This document shows positions 32,741 through 46,080 of a stretch of 64,000 nucleotides of DNA, one piece after another. Position numbers and translations under genes: made by a program. The stretch is from Neofusicoccum parvum (lineage: Eukaryota; Ascomycota; Dothideomycetes; Botryosphaeriales; Botryosphaeriaceae), in the NCBI GenBank assembly GCA_020912385.1, contig CP087214.1, positions 248,001-312,000 of the forward strand. Direction: 5' to 3'. The notes under the pieces are model-generated. The model was not told where the DNA came from. It saw only the letters and a list, made by a program, of their open reading frames with translations, and made no database searches. The stretch's first letter is position 1. Every line of letters starts with the position of its first letter.

Positions 32741-34683
32741 CTCCCGCGCCCAGCCGCGCCGCCGCCCCAGCCCGCCTGCACGCGACGCCCGCCCCGCCGG
32801 CGCCCGCCTGCGCGCTCGTCGACCGAAAGCGCACGCCGCGTGCTTAGCTCTCCGCTGCGTCGGGCAGCGCGTCACTGCCCGGCGCGCCATTCGTCGCGGG
32901 CAAACACCTCACCGCCAATCGGCTGCCCAAAACCCGCGACGCGGTCGCGCTGCATGACCCGAAGGACAGGTAGACGCGGCACCTCGTCGCCCACGCCGTC
33001 CCGCCACTTGCATCAGGTAGACGGCTGCACATGCTCTGTGGCGGCCAGTCATCGCCCGCGACGGGGTGGACCTTGCTTGCGGTGAGAGCCTGTCTCGTCG
33101 CTTCTTCACGCCAGGCCCGGGAGCCCATTCCAGCACCGGCAGCGCTGCTGCAGAGCGGACCGGCTGCACGCGCGCGTCGTCCATTTCGTGCGCGCACGCA
33201 AGGGCGTCGGGGCGGCGGCGCAGAGAGCTTCGATCCGGTCCGCATACACGACTCGCTCGCCCTTCACGCGGAGCGCGCGCTGTAAGCTTACCCTCCCACG
33301 TCCAGCGCTGGCGAGCACAGGTGCGACCCGGCCAGCTGGTACGATTTCGCTCCAGATCCGCGGATGGGCGAGGGGTGGAGAGGGCGACGCCCGCTGCCTT
33401 CGCCGCGGCGCACGACGCTCGCGTCTGCCAACACATGCATACGGGCAGGCCGCCGTTGTACGGTTGCACGAAAAGACAAACAAAACCACCGCTGACCGCC
33501 GGCCTGCCTGTGCCTGCTGGCCGCCTCTGGGGGTGCGTGCTACTGAGTCAGGCCACGGCTGACACCAATCTCCCTCGACGGTCCGCAGCGATCACCGCGC
33601 CCAAGGCTGCTGCCATGAGGTCGCGAGCAGAAAAGAAAGCACGACGGGGATCGTGGGCCGGGGTTCCACGATGGAGTCAGGATGCGACCAGCCGCCCCCG
33701 CTCTCCCAGGCGTGGCAAGCGTCCAAGACCCCTTGGAGGCCAGGACCGGCGCTCGAAACGGCGTTGCTTCTGCTCGCCCTGCTGACATTCATCGCTGATC
33801 TGATTCCGCCGAGATGCGCCGCGCGCGCCGTCCGCACCGCGATCCAAGCCACAGGCCTTGCCCCGAACAGAGCCCTGCTCCGTCGCCAGCGCGCCGGCAC
33901 GCTGGTTCGACGCGGCAACTGCGGTGCGGCACGCGAAGCACGCACACGGCGGCGGATGAACGATCCCGGGCCAGGCCTTGCCGCGGCGTGAAGATGCGGC
34001 CGGCGCGCGAGTCTGTCTGAAACGGCGGTGCAGTGCCCGACGGGGGCGGCGCAGCGGCTGGGCTGGCGGGCAGCGCTGGCGGAGATGACGCTGGGCGACG
34101 GCGACGGCGACGGCGAGGGCGCGCAGGCTGAGCGCCAGAGCGGGCAGCGCGACGGCCTCCACCAGGCGCTGCTTCGGGGCAATGGTCCGGCTGCTGCCGC
34201 GTGAAGAGCGAAAATCGACGGCGGACATCCGCCCGGCGCGCGCTCGTTGGCGGCGCGCGCGGCAGTCAGTCGGCGCCCGGCCGGCGCGCGCAGCGTGGGT
34301 CGGAGCTGGCTCCTCTCGGCGGCAGCGCGTCAACGGGCGGCGATGATTCGAAACCGCAGGCTGGGCGGCGCTTAGCCAGCGGCGACAGGCGACCCGGCGC
34401 GACGGGCGCGCATGAGCTACCGCGAGCGCGGATGCCCACGCCGTCGCCCAAGGGCCCGCCCTGGCAAGACCGCGGAGGGCGAGCCCGACGGCTGGGGAGT
34501 GCCTGCACTCGGCCGCGCCACCGCGATAGCTGCGCGCGCGCGAATGCGACAGGTCTCATTTCTGGCGCGGTCGCACCGTCTTCATTTAAGCACTTCGCTT
34601 CCGAGGCGAAGGATGCATGCTCGCGCCCGCCCGGCCCCCTCCCCAGCGCCCCCGGCGTCAGCAGCGCGGCGGCGGCGGCGGCG

Positions 34684-34722
34684 CGCGGGCACTGGCAGCG
34701 GCAGCGGGCACTGGCAGCGGGC
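34684..34722. repeat. Short direct repeat
   Basis: The unit CGGGCACTGGCAGCGG occurs twice a few bases apart in GC-rich non-coding DNA. Confidence 0.6.
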
Positions 34723-35597
34723 TGACGGGCTGCCCCTCGGCCGCGCTCCCACGCCGCCGCACCGGGACTCCGACGCTCCTGAAACGCGGTGGGCCATGGC
34801 TGGGCGGAAGTCATGCCGTTGCAGCCAGTGCCAACGGCTTCCGCGCGGTGATCCTGCCCGGCCTGGCTGCGGACGGGGACCTTGCAGCCATGCAAGGCAC
34901 TCGCGACGGACAGCAGCCCGTCTCCGAGCGCTCTGCGCAGCCCGACACGAGATTACCCGCTCACATAAGCTCCACGATCTCGCCGTTGCCAGCGGGCGTG
35001 CGACCGCTGCCACGTTCCCGCTGCCGCCGCCGCCAAAGCATATCCGAGTGAGGCGGACGGCCGCCCTGCACCCCCACGCGCCGCCTCTCTCACCACCGCC
35101 TCCGCCTCGCCCGGCCTGCCGATCCAGAAAACCCGGGACGCGCTCGCAACCTCCGCGCACACGCGGCTCCAGGTCTCCCCGGCCTGCGCCCGCAGCTCCA
35201 ACGGCCGCGCCGCCGCGCCGGTTCCCGCCAGCCGCCTGAGACGAGCAACACAGCGCGAGAATCCGAGATCGACCGCGGGATCGGCGCTCACCATATTTCC
35301 CGCTCGTTTCCCCGACGCTTTTTTTATATCTCAGCCTCCCTCGAGGCGGGTCTCTGCGCTCCTCCCTCCACCCTCCGGACGGTGCTCCTGTCCGCGAGCC
35401 GCCGCTCCGGAAAAGCCACGAACGAGATCCTTCGCCAGGCCCTCCTCCTCCGCGGAGCTGCGCACGCTTTGGGCCTCGCCCAAGGCACGCGGCGGCCTTC
35501 CCCGGCATGATCAGCACTCAATCACGCACATGGTAGGTTGCTTCATCTTGCATTGCGGCGCAGCCCTGCTGCCCTGCCACCATCTCAGCCCGCCTCG

Positions 35598-35690
35598 TCA
35601 GCGCTGCCTCTCGTCCAGACTCTTCGTCAGCATGTCGCCTATCTCCAAGTCCACCTCGCCGTGTATAGCGTGCCGGACATATACCTGCAT
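35598..35690 (-). mobile_element. Possible Ty1/copia RNase H C-terminal relic
   Basis: The last 30 codons of a short minus-strand frame read as VYVRHAIHGEVDL then GDMLTKSLDERQR. This resembles the end of the copia-type RNase H domain, where a KHIDVY.RHAI..G.V.L segment precedes ADMLTKSL. No other copia motif, intact pol frame or terminal repeat is visible nearby, so at most it is a decayed fragment. Chance similarity over so short a stretch is possible. Confidence 0.35.
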
Positions 35691-38600
35691 CCGCCGCGCA
35701 CATGACTCCTGGCAGCACCCCCCGGTGATGCGCGGAAGTGGAACAAGGCATCCGAAGATCGAGCGCGCATCCGCCAAACCGGTTTCGCTATTGATTGTTC
35801 CTAGGGGCTTCACCACCAAATATAGGCCAAGCGCAGGGGTTTCTCCACTTCGGCAGATAAAGACGTCCTCTCGACAGATATCGTCACCCATGGCTCCTTG
35901 ACCCCATCCCAAGCGCCTGGGTCGGTCTATTGCCTCTCCCGCAGCCAAGGACCGTTGCTATTCCCACTATTTCCGCCGTCACAGGTCTGCGCCAGTGCGG
36001 AGCGCTCAGAGCTCGAGACGGCCTGCTCTACTTCACACAATGCTGCCTTCGGAGCCCACTCCAGCCTGCCGTCTCGCCGGGGACGCGCGTTTGGCCGCCG
36101 TCGAAACACGCTGCACCGCAGGACCACGAGAAGTGAGGCGCGTCCGACGCTTGCTCCCTCCCGCTCCCCCCTCCCCTTTTTCTGTGCTTGACGACGCGGT
36201 GCAGGCAAAGCGTGAGTTAGCAGCTGCATCCCCGGTCCCGAAGCAGTGGGATCAACGAGCGGACTTCGCCGAGCTTGTGACTCGACGCATCCTCACTTCG
36301 TTTGCCGCATGTCATCTGGAGCCTTCCCCGCCACGCCCCAGCCTGCACCGGTGAGTGTAACGGGGCGTACCGGCACGCTGGTTCGACTACCACAACGGGC
36401 GACGGCGACTCGAATCAGTTCCACGGCTCCCGGAGGCGAAGAAGGCATCGTACGACCGGGCTCCACAAGTACAAGTATTGTTAAGCGCCTTGTCCCTGTT
36501 AACGGCCGATTTTTTGCTCTTTTCACTGGTCCCCGATCTGCCGCTGAGGTGTGATCGAGGCTGTTGTTGAACTCTTCACCTCGTCCCGCGCGCCCTTCAC
36601 GCACACCGCTTGTGCGACGGCACACCACGGTAAGCTGCACGTGCCCTCGTCATTTGCTGCTGGAGCATCACAAGCAAGTGGACCTTGTGAGACAGAGATA
36701 TTTTAAGACTCGCGGCCTCCGTCGGTTGGCAAATACCGTGCCTGTTCGAGTGTAGAGAAGCATATCGCCCTCGTTTCTCGGGAAAATGGCGCATTCCGCT
36801 GGGCTCAGGGGCTCTGATGAAGGTGTCCTGTCCGCAGAGGACGCTCGCCGAAGCTCGAAATAAGATTTTCTTTGACTCGTCATTTCCTCAGCCGTCCCTG
36901 GAATTTGGATTCATTATGATTATTTCCGTGTCATGGCAAACCCGTCAAACCCGCCAAACCGGCGGCTCAAACATTGGTCGGGGTTCTCCCCTGTCAAAAT
37001 TCCGATCGTCATACACGTCATCCCGTCCTTCTCACACACCAGAGCACTCGTTGAAGATAAGATCGGATACAGGAGCTGTCGCGCGCCCGAGTCCGAGCGG
37101 AAGCATCGGTCCGAAGGGGTTAGTTGAATGCCGAGTCTCGACCCCTCTCCGCACCCCGGCCCGTGTGCTTAAACTCTGTATGGGGTGAATGACGGTTTAT
37201 GATTTCACGAACGCAAGCCTAGTCTCTGGGCTTCGTGGTGGCTACGTCACTGCAGCAGCAGGTCGACTGCATACGGGGAGTTGGCGTCCTCGTCAGTGTG
37301 CAATACCGTAGTGAGAGATACACAAATTTCATCCGGACGAATGGGTCGGCCCGTACTGCGTCCCTCCCGTGGCAATGCTTTGAAGACTGATCACATCCTC
37401 ACTCCCTTCCTCGCCGAACGGACGGATCGCCGAAATGCCACGTCACACCCACGCTCCCGTCGCAGACGCTTGGGATACGGGCTGTACCAGCCATTCACTA
37501 GAGCAGGTTCGGGAGGGCGCGATAGCGAATTGACCTGCCTCAAGCAGAGCGGTTGTCGCGAGCTTGTTCTGGAATATCTGCACGGTTGGACCTGAAATTC
37601 TCCGGGGCGTTCTTGGCGACCCAGGCCGGCACGAGGTAGGAATCGCTACACCGAGGAGATGCGGTTGTCTGGACCGACCACCACTCCTCGATGATGAAAC
37701 TTCGGCGGGCAGGCCCCACTTGCCTTGGTTAGCTGCAGGACGGGGTGCATGGGATGGCCGTCCCACGTGGCCGCCAAAGAAGCAAAGGTACCTGGTGCAT
37801 GAACGGGCGGTGGCATGTCTACACTCATGTGATTCGCAGGGCTATGCAACCTAATCTTGCAGAAACCAGCAGCAAAAGCTCCCATAGGCGCATGTGCCGC
37901 CGCCGGTAGGAAAAAAACAAGTATATGCGATACGTTAGGCTGCCCGGGAAGTGCCTTGCCCCCCCTCGGCACTTCTTTACGAAAATACTGCCGACTACAT
38001 GCCATCCGTCCGATGGTGTCTTCAGTCCTCTCGCGGAAGGAAGCGAAGTGGGCCCGTCTACTACGCGCTGAAGCAGCGGCAAGGAGACACGAGAGCGGAG
38101 CTGCGCTGTGTACTGGCGGCATCCTTCCCTCGACATCGTTATAGGCGAGGAACCCGGCCAATAGCTGCCCGACATTCGACATGCTGCAATATCCCAAAAC
38201 CTTACGGCAGTCCGGCGCCCCGGCCTAGGGACTCTGGGCCCTGCTCCGCGGGCGATCTCACGTGTACATCCCTCGTCTATGGCTTCTGGACCATGGCCGT
38301 TGAGAGTCTCGCTCCCTGAAAGACTCTGGAGGACGGGAAGCCAATCCCCCCGCCCCGACATGTGGCTTTCAAGCCCGTCCCGTCCCATGTCCCTTCCCGG
38401 CCAGCCGCTGCGTCGCGTTCCCAGGTGCTTCTGTGCCGGATAATCTTCAGACGCACAACACGCATGGGAAACGGCGGCGATCAAGCAATATATTCGCGAG
38501 GCGCAGGGCGTGTCTAGATTGCGGAACCGGCATCCGCAGGCAGATCAGGGCCTCTGCCCCGTCTCGAGCTCCCCTGCCGTCATATGACGATGATTTGTGA

Positions 38601-41600
38601 TTCCCTCGTCGACAGTAAGATTTGAATCAACGGCGTGGAATCTTGGGCTCGGAACAAGCCATCTCGGGAGTGCCGGCCGAGAAGGTGCGCAGTACTCGCG
38701 TCTGAATTGACACCCGGCCACTCACCAACCACGACAGAAACCCAATCTGCCAAAGCCCAGCCCAAGGTACCAACGACCCCTTTGTTCTCGTCTTCAAGGG
38801 AGTGGTGCCCAAACGCCGGGTACGGAGAGGCGAAAGGCCCCGAGCTCCTCTCCCTCTTCTTCGCTTCGCCCCGCACTCCGCCACCACCCACCAGGACGGC
38901 ATCCAATGGCGTCCGATGGCCCTATGTAACATCCAACAACCCACGGAAGCTACATGGGACTTGTCCCGCTGCTCCTCCAATTTTCGGCCCCAGGCGCCAC
39001 GCTCCCTTCGCTTTGTGTTTTTCCCACTCCTTTCCCGCACCTCTCCCGACGGTTCGGCACGGCCGCCCTGCCCTCCGCACTTTTGCTTCCTTCGCGTCCG
39101 TCCACCAGTGCATCACCAAGCCCTGCGTGCGCAATTCCCGCCTCGGCTGTACTTGCCCTCGAAGTGCTCTTGGAGCAGTTCTGTCCTCGCGCCCACAAAC
39201 TCAATCATGCGATTGGGCAAGCCTCCGGCGCCGGCGAGGCGTGGTGGCCGGGACGGGATGGCCGTTCCCGAGTCCGCGTTCAATCGAGATTGCTCGAATG
39301 GACGGCGGACGAAGGGAGCAGGGCGGATGGAGAAGGGAACATGTGCAAGAGGCCTTACGGAAGAGAAAGGGTCATGCCGCAGGATCGAGACATGGGAAGA
39401 CAGATGCAGAACAGGGACTTCGTAGAGGCGCAAAGGGAAAAAGAGGGGCCAGAACGCATTGCACAATATACTACCTTGCACGCCGCACCCTGGAGGGACT
39501 GCTACCTTGGTCGGAAGCTCGTTGAAGAGACGACGCATTTGTTCGACGCGTCCCTTTGGTGCTCCTGCGTCCCGCGGGGCGCCGCGGGCACAGCTCCGAT
39601 TATATGTGTAGCCGTTGGCGACCAGAAGTCTTGGGCCGCGCTCGCGATACCTGCCCTGCCCCGCCCGGCGCTGCGCTCCTCACCACTCTGCGTACTCGTG
39701 CGGATTCGCCCTCCCTCCTGCTGCTCCGAGGAGATGCATGAACGACCGAGACGATCGCAGATCACTCCCTCAGCCGTCTGTCCGCCGATCTGTCTCACCA
39801 CCACCCCTACCACGCCATTCACACTCTCAGGGAAAATACAAAAAAGGAAAACCTGGATTCCGGAGCTAAACATCCCATGTACCATTACGCACGCTACCAG
39901 ACGACGCGCGCTTGTCTCAACCGGCCTAGGCGCAGCGCGGAATGTCGGACATTTTTCGCGCCAATCCCCATGCGAGTTGCGCCAGGATACCTGCGCTTCC
40001 CTTCCAACCCCCCTTGTCCAGGCCAATGGAAGCGATGTACCAGTACCTGCACCCAACCCACACAGACATAGCACATGCAAACGTAACGCACGAAGCACTG
40101 CGGTTCCAGAATGGCGATGTAGCAAATGCCAATTTCCGCCCTGATACTTTTCACTTAACCTTTTTCCTGCCCCCATTGCCGTCGAGTTAAACGAGCCGCA
40201 CCCAGCGAGAGCCGGCAGATGCGGAGTCGGCCACCATCCCCGCGCTCCCTCCCCCTCATCACCCACTGACCAGTCACCACGCCGCGATAGGTACCAGACT
40301 CTCCACTCCTCCTCAGCTGGGCTGGGGTCTGCCGCAATGTTCTGCGTCCACCAATATCCCCAAGGCTCCATCTGGGCCAACCAGCCCGCCCTGCCGGGCT
40401 CCGCCCCTCTCACATCGAGTCTCTCCAGCTGGGGACGAGCGGACGGCACCAGGGCCATGCGCGCGCCGGCGAAACCGGCGAAGCAAGGCGGACAGGCGCC
40501 TCGGCGGCGGTCCCAACGCGACAACAAAAAACCCCCACAGCCTCCGATCGTGGTGCAGCCAATTGGCCCGGCTTCGGCGAGCCCGACGACCACGAAAGGG
40601 CAGTCAGTCAAGTCAGTCAGCCCAGCCACCGCGCGCGCGCGCGACAGCAACCAAGGCGGCCAACACCCGCTAAGGCCTGCCACTAGCGGCAGCGGTTGCT
40701 AGAACTTGGGGGCCAAGGAAGGTGCGTGTACCTCATGTACCATTTTCTTTCCGCCTCCGGCGGCGCCCCACATGGCTTGCTTCACCATCCGCGCCGGGGA
40801 CGGCCGTTGAAAAAACAACAGCGATGATGGGAGGCGAGACAGAAAATAAAGCTTAATCGCCCGCCCGCCATCCCTACATCGGGGCAGGACGGATAGGCAA
40901 CGATCAGCTTACCCGGGTTGGCTGATCGGCCGGCAAAAGTACCGGGAGCAAGAGGAGGAGGAGGCGCGGAAAGGAAAGAAAGAGAGGAAGAAACCTCAAC
41001 ATGCCCAGGCTGAGAAAAAAGAAAACCGTGTGTCCGTCAAATCGTGACGTCGTCGTGCCTTCACCCTCGCCGGACAAGACCGACCTGCGACCGAGAAGCT
41101 CCTTGGAGCACCGGGGAAGGATTTTCCTCTTTTTTTTTTCTTCTCTCTGTGCCAATCGTCGCCCGTCGTCGACGAATGACCAGGCGTTGTGAAAAAAAAA
41201 AAACCACAACCCCTCCCCTGCCCTCGGACCCACCCCCAGTCGCTCCGTTAGCGCGCGCGGTCGGTGGTCAGTCGGCCGGTCTCTGCTGTCTATTAAAGTT
41301 ACTTGAGTACTGAGCTAGCCTAACCGTCGCCTTGCCGGAAGTAGAAGGAGTCAAGGGCGAATGGGAGTCGATGACGGCCGTCCGGGTAGGGTGGTCGGTG
41401 CGGCTGCGTCGCGGGCGGTGGTCCTATTTCTCGTCCGATTTCTGCGCTTGTGTTTTTCCTTTCTGCTTCCGCCATGCGAGGCGGCAGGGATGTGGATGGT
41501 TCGGCTAGATATCCGGAAGTTCGCAGAACGTGGCGGTGAGGAAAAAGAAAAGAGGGAAAACAGTTGATGCGGGGGCCGGGGGGGAGGGAGGCGCGAAGGA

Positions 41601-43246
41601 AGGGAGAGAGAGCGCGAGGCTGGCCTGCCAGAGAGATTGCGTTATGAGCTAGCGGGTCCGAGTATAGGTGGGCTGCGTTTTGGTCGGCAGGTAGTGTGAA
41701 CCATCGCGGTGGGTGGTGGTGGCGACGGCGTGATGGCGACGGCCGCGGCCGGCGCACGCGACGTGGTGATGCGGTCTGGCCCAAATGACGTTGATGACGG
41801 AAATAAACACCATGTGGCCACGCGCACGATGGTTGGAGGGTAATATTTTCCGCACTTGCGGCGCAAACGCCGTTTGACGCGGTCGGAATGAACACCATAC
41901 GCAGATAAGCAGTAGAGCGAGAACGCATGACTAACGCCTCCTTCCCAACACTGCTCGGCCGGCGTTTGTAATCACGACGTATGCCGAGGAAGGCAGCCGG
42001 GGCTGCGCTCTCTGGATTGTAGTGGACCCACGAGAGACACAGCTGCCAGCGCTGCCAACGTCGCCATCAGTCTTTACCAGTAGTGGGGCTCCGAGCCGGT
42101 ACTCCATCTCTGCCCCTCCAACCCCCTGCCTCCGGCCTTTCGCCCTGCCAAGAATACAACTGCCAATCCATATCAATGACAATAACGTACGCATGAGGCT
42201 GGGAAGCTGAGCGACAGCACTCGTCTTGTCGACCGGCATCTCCGTTGAAGAAACCATGAGAGTTCTACAATGTAGAAGGTAGAACTTCTGTAGTGTTTGA
42301 GAAGGGCAATCAAGAGCCACGGGAAATAAGAAGAATAGCAAAGAATGCTTTTAGTTTCAGGATAAATATACGCCGTTCACATGCCACGTTGAATCAGCAC
42401 CCATGCCGCACTTGTCGGGTGGAAGAAGCAATGTTGAAGTCATTCTTGAGAATCATTAGTGTGCACAATCAAAGTTGGACGTGAGGCCCCACGGAGTACG
42501 GCGAAGCGAGGGAGGGATCGCCGAGATATGAGTTCGTCGGATTAGTGAACTGAAAGAGCGTTAGGTATTCTTATCATTTGTTCTTTCGCCCGTACCCTAT
42601 GTAATGATACTGGTAGGAGTCATGTCAACGGCTCACCCGAGTATTTGGCACTGACGATGCCTTCGAGCTAGCCGCTACGACGAGCGAGCTTGATGCTCAA
42701 CTGATTCATGTTTGCTGCATTGGCACCCCGCTGCTGCTCTTGGAATGTCGCAGCATGCCACTGCCTCTCACTGGCCTTCCAAGGATGTACCTGACATAGA
42801 TTGCCCATGCGGAACAGCTACATGGGCCTCCGGAGTTGGAGCATTCATCCGGATAGCGATGTCAAATTATACGAATGAAGAGAACGTCCAGCTGGAGGCT
42901 TCAACCCCGGAAGCATAGAGCAGTTCCGCACGAGCAGCCTCCAAGAAATGTCCTCACAGCTCGACTTCACTCAGCACGGCCACCGGGGTCGTCATCTTCT
43001 CCCGAAAATCCTATTCATCGAACAGCGTCCACGTTGAAATCATCCCGAGAAACCGTCGTGAGACATAAGCCACTATAAACACACCATCCACAGGCCTTTA
43101 TATGTACCCGACGTTCTGTATCCACTTTCGCCCCACCAAACAAGCCCGCAGAACTTTTTATCGACGTCCACCAGAGACATCCACCGAAGGAAAAGAAGAA
43201 GAAGCCTGAGACATACAAGAGGCCCCGCCCAAGACACATCGCATCC

Positions 43247-46080
43247 CTACGTCGCCCCCTTCATGGCGAACCAATCCGCGCTGGCATCAACCATGAAATT
43301 CGTGATGTTGAACCCATCCGCCATCCCCACCCCCTCGCCCCCCTGCATCCCGCCCGCTCCCGCTTGCCCGCCGGCAGCGAGCTCACCTCCGCCTCCGGCT
43401 CCGCTTCCGGCTCCGCCTCCGTTCGCGCCCTCCACGCCACCCATACCGGCGGCGGCGGCCACGCCGTTGACGGGCAGCCGCGGCATGTTGAAGAAGTCGA
43501 ACACGTCGAGGTACTCGAGCTCGTTGGGCGCCGGGGTGCGGGCGGGCGTGGCCGAGACGCTGAAGCGGCCCGACGGCTGCTGCTGCTGCTGCAGCTGCAG
43601 GCCGTTGGCGCCGTTGGTGTTGCTGCCGTTGCTGCCGTTGCCGTTGCCGCCGCCGCCACCGCCGAGCTTCGGCTGCCGCGAGATGAGGAAGTCGAGGTCG
43701 AAGGCGCAGCGGCGCATGTCGGCCAGGATCTTGACCGTCGAGGGCGTGGCGCGCTCGCCGTTGAGGTCGGCCGGCCCGTGCTGGCTGGCGCGGTACTCGT
43801 CCAGGACGCGCTGGAGGAGGGTGCCGTAGCGCTCGGCGACGCGCCAGTACAGCCCTAGCTCGCGGAGCGTGTCGACGAGCGGGTTGATGGCGGGGTCGAC
43901 GTGGTGTTCGATGGTGGAGCCGTGGACGAGGAGGACACGCGCGGCTACCCAAAGGGAGAAGGCGAAGGGCGTGCCGAGCTGGCTGAGCATGCCGTTGGTC
44001 TTCACGTACTCGCACAGTCCAGTGATGGCTTCGACCGCGGTGAGACAGCGCTGTATGGCTGTGTAGGAGGGAGTGAAGATGGGTGAACGGGTTGTGGGAT
44101 ACGCAGCGGATGAGTGAAGACGGATTACGGTACTAAGAGGATGTTAGTACGGGTTTGGTGAGGATCACAGCTAGAGAAACTTACGTATGGAAGGCAGCGT
44201 GCAGCATGATCCATCCACAATCAACCACCGAGTCACCCTTTGAATTGCCGTATATCCGTGCCATGTTACCAAAATCACTCGGCAGACTGTACTTCCACGA
44301 AGCTAGGGCATTATCCAACTCCCTGAACTCCCTCTGCCACTGCTCCACATCGGTCAAGGAGCCAATGTCAACGGGCTTCTTCAAGAACTGGTGGATCTGG
44401 GAGAGGATGCCCAGAAGTTCCACATAGTACGAAAATGACCCCAGGTTCTCGGGCTTGTTCAGCGTATAATCTGTCCGTTTTGGCGTGCGGAACCAGCGTG
44501 TTTCAACGGGTTGGTTCCGAGCAAAGAAGTCATCCCGGCATGGCAGTTTGCGGTCAGTCTCCTTCTCATCAAGGGCAAACTCAAAAGCCGTGGCAATGGT
44601 GGCATAGCGATCAAGCAAATACACCATCCAGAACAATCGGCGACGGCTTTCGTCTTCAATGAAATCCTTCGGTTCAGGCAAGACCATGGCTCTCAGCGTA
44701 TATATGGAAGGAACGTTGGGCGAGACTAGGCTCGAGGTGGCTTCAACCGACAAGCCAAGCTGCACGACCGAGCGAGTAATCAGAGCCAGCAAATTCCAGC
44801 CCGGAGGGCCATTGGAGAATCCTACAAGGTCCAAAGCCAGAATTACCAGAGCTTGGAGAGCTTTGACGGAGCTGTTTTCCAATCCGTACAGCAAGACCTT
44901 CTGTTTTGAGGTGGAGTGATACCTCTCGCGGCTCTCCTTTGTCAGGCGCGGGTCCGTGGAAAATCTTAGTGTAGTCGCGACCATGGCATGCAGCAATATT
45001 CGATCAGCCTCCTCTAACGTATTCGGGCCGAACAGCGAATCTAGAGTAGAGCGGCGGTGTAGTATGGGACACCAGGTATTGATATGCTTGAAGTACAAGT
45101 CCGCAAGCGCATACAGCAGGTCATACGGTGGGAAGTCAGGTTCCTGCGAGCTGATGGCAGGCTGCGGCTGAGGGGCCATGGAAATGTTTAGGCTGGGGGA
45201 CTCTAGGGGCGGATTGTGATTGCTGTACATGGCAGCCGTGGCCGATGGCAAGCTGGAAATCGAGTGGCTCCTGACGCCATGGCCCAGATGCTGTTGGTAG
45301 GCATTGCCGTGGTGGATCGCAGGCGTGTTTGGCAAGCCCAGGCTGCCGGAGAAGGACAGGCCTGGCTGGGCAGGGGGGTAGGGGGCAGGTTTCTGCAGGA
45401 AGAGGGCGGCCTCAGGCTTTGGAACGTGGGGCGTGTGGACGATTGGCGGGGTGTGGTGGTAGATGGGGGCCTCGTGCTGCGACTGAGCGCTGCTGGGGCT
45501 GGCGTGGCTGGCCTGATTGCTGGCCAGCTGGGCGATGGTGTGCTGCTGGCGCTGGATCAAGTCCTCGAGGCGATCTGCACGGCGCGAGGGTGAGCGTGGG
45601 GAATCGGCAGGGCTCTGAGGCAGTGGTTGGGCTCACCGAGACGAGCCTCCAGCTCCCTGCCATAGCCGGCGCGCAGGCCCGGCTTCTTGCGCTCCTTGTA
45701 CTCGCACAGCTGATTGTTGCGAACGCACCAGCCGCAGCTGGGCTGGCCACGATCGCCTGCGGGAGCCGTCAGCGCGCTGCACATGAAACAGAACGGAGCC
45801 AATGCGTACACTTCACCTTGCGCTGCTTGCAGAGCTCGCACGACACGGACATGGGCCGCTTGCGCTTGCGCGACGACCCGTCATGCTGGTCGCCGTCGTC
45901 GTCCTGGTCCTGGCCATCGTGGTCGGCATCCGAGTCGCGCGCCGGGTCGCTGTCCTGGTCGTCCTGGTCGGGCGGCGGGCGGGCGCGCTGGTGCTGGGGC
46001 AAGGCGTCCGGCAGCGACGGCGGCGACGGGTTGTGGGCGCTGTCGTGGTAGGCCTGCGAGGCGGCGGACGACGAAGCCAT
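43247..46080 (-). CDS. Zn2Cys6 (Gal4-type) transcription factor
   Basis: Four minus-strand exons, 46080-45810, 45756-45637, 45574-44185 and 44132-43247, give 888 aa. An acidic Asp/Gln-rich N-terminus and a basic RKRKRP precede the binuclear zinc cluster, C81-x2-C-x6-C91-x6-C98-x2-C101-x6-C108 (CELCKQRKVKC, SCGWC); the cluster is split by the first intron and is complete only when spliced. A short linker (RLEDLIQRQQ) could dimerise. The middle homology region (fungal-specific transcription factor domain) runs from about 275 (LYALADLYFKHINTWCPILHRR) through DESRRRLFWMVYLLDRYATI. The C-terminus has poly-Gly, Asn/Gly and Gln runs and a Gly/Ala-rich tail, likely an activation region. It diverges from the rhamnonate dehydratase gene, a frequent layout for pathway-specific regulators. 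Its actual targets are unknown. Confidence 0.92.

Larger units (their letters stand above)
31791..43246. other. 11.4-kb gene-poor region
   Basis: No convincing protein gene was found between the LaeA-like start (minus strand) and the 3' end of the Zn2Cys6 gene. Bases 32000-35500 are extremely GC-rich with low-complexity tracts; long frames on both strands (up to 311 codons) have Ala/Arg/Pro/Gly composition typical of shadows. Bases 35500-43200 are of mixed composition with frames up to 396 codons overlapping on opposite strands and lacking motifs. A possible retrotransposon relic lies at 35598-35690. The region may be a long regulatory segment, non-coding transcript locus or decayed mobile DNA. 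Confidence 0.5.

Noticed and set aside
34582..35517. 311-codon minus-strand and 275-codon plus-strand overlapping frames
   Set aside because: Both are Gly/Arg/Ala/Pro-rich and overlap each other in very GC-rich DNA, where long stop-free frames arise by chance.
36350..36440. GGTTCGA-containing stretch considered as a tRNA T-arm
   Set aside because: No matching acceptor stem, D-arm or anticodon arm could be folded around it; other GTTCGA occurrences failed likewise.
38635..40683. Overlapping frames of 296, 396 and 393 codons on both strands
   Set aside because: No recognisable motif, mutual overlap, and no splice-supported extension; treated as non-coding.
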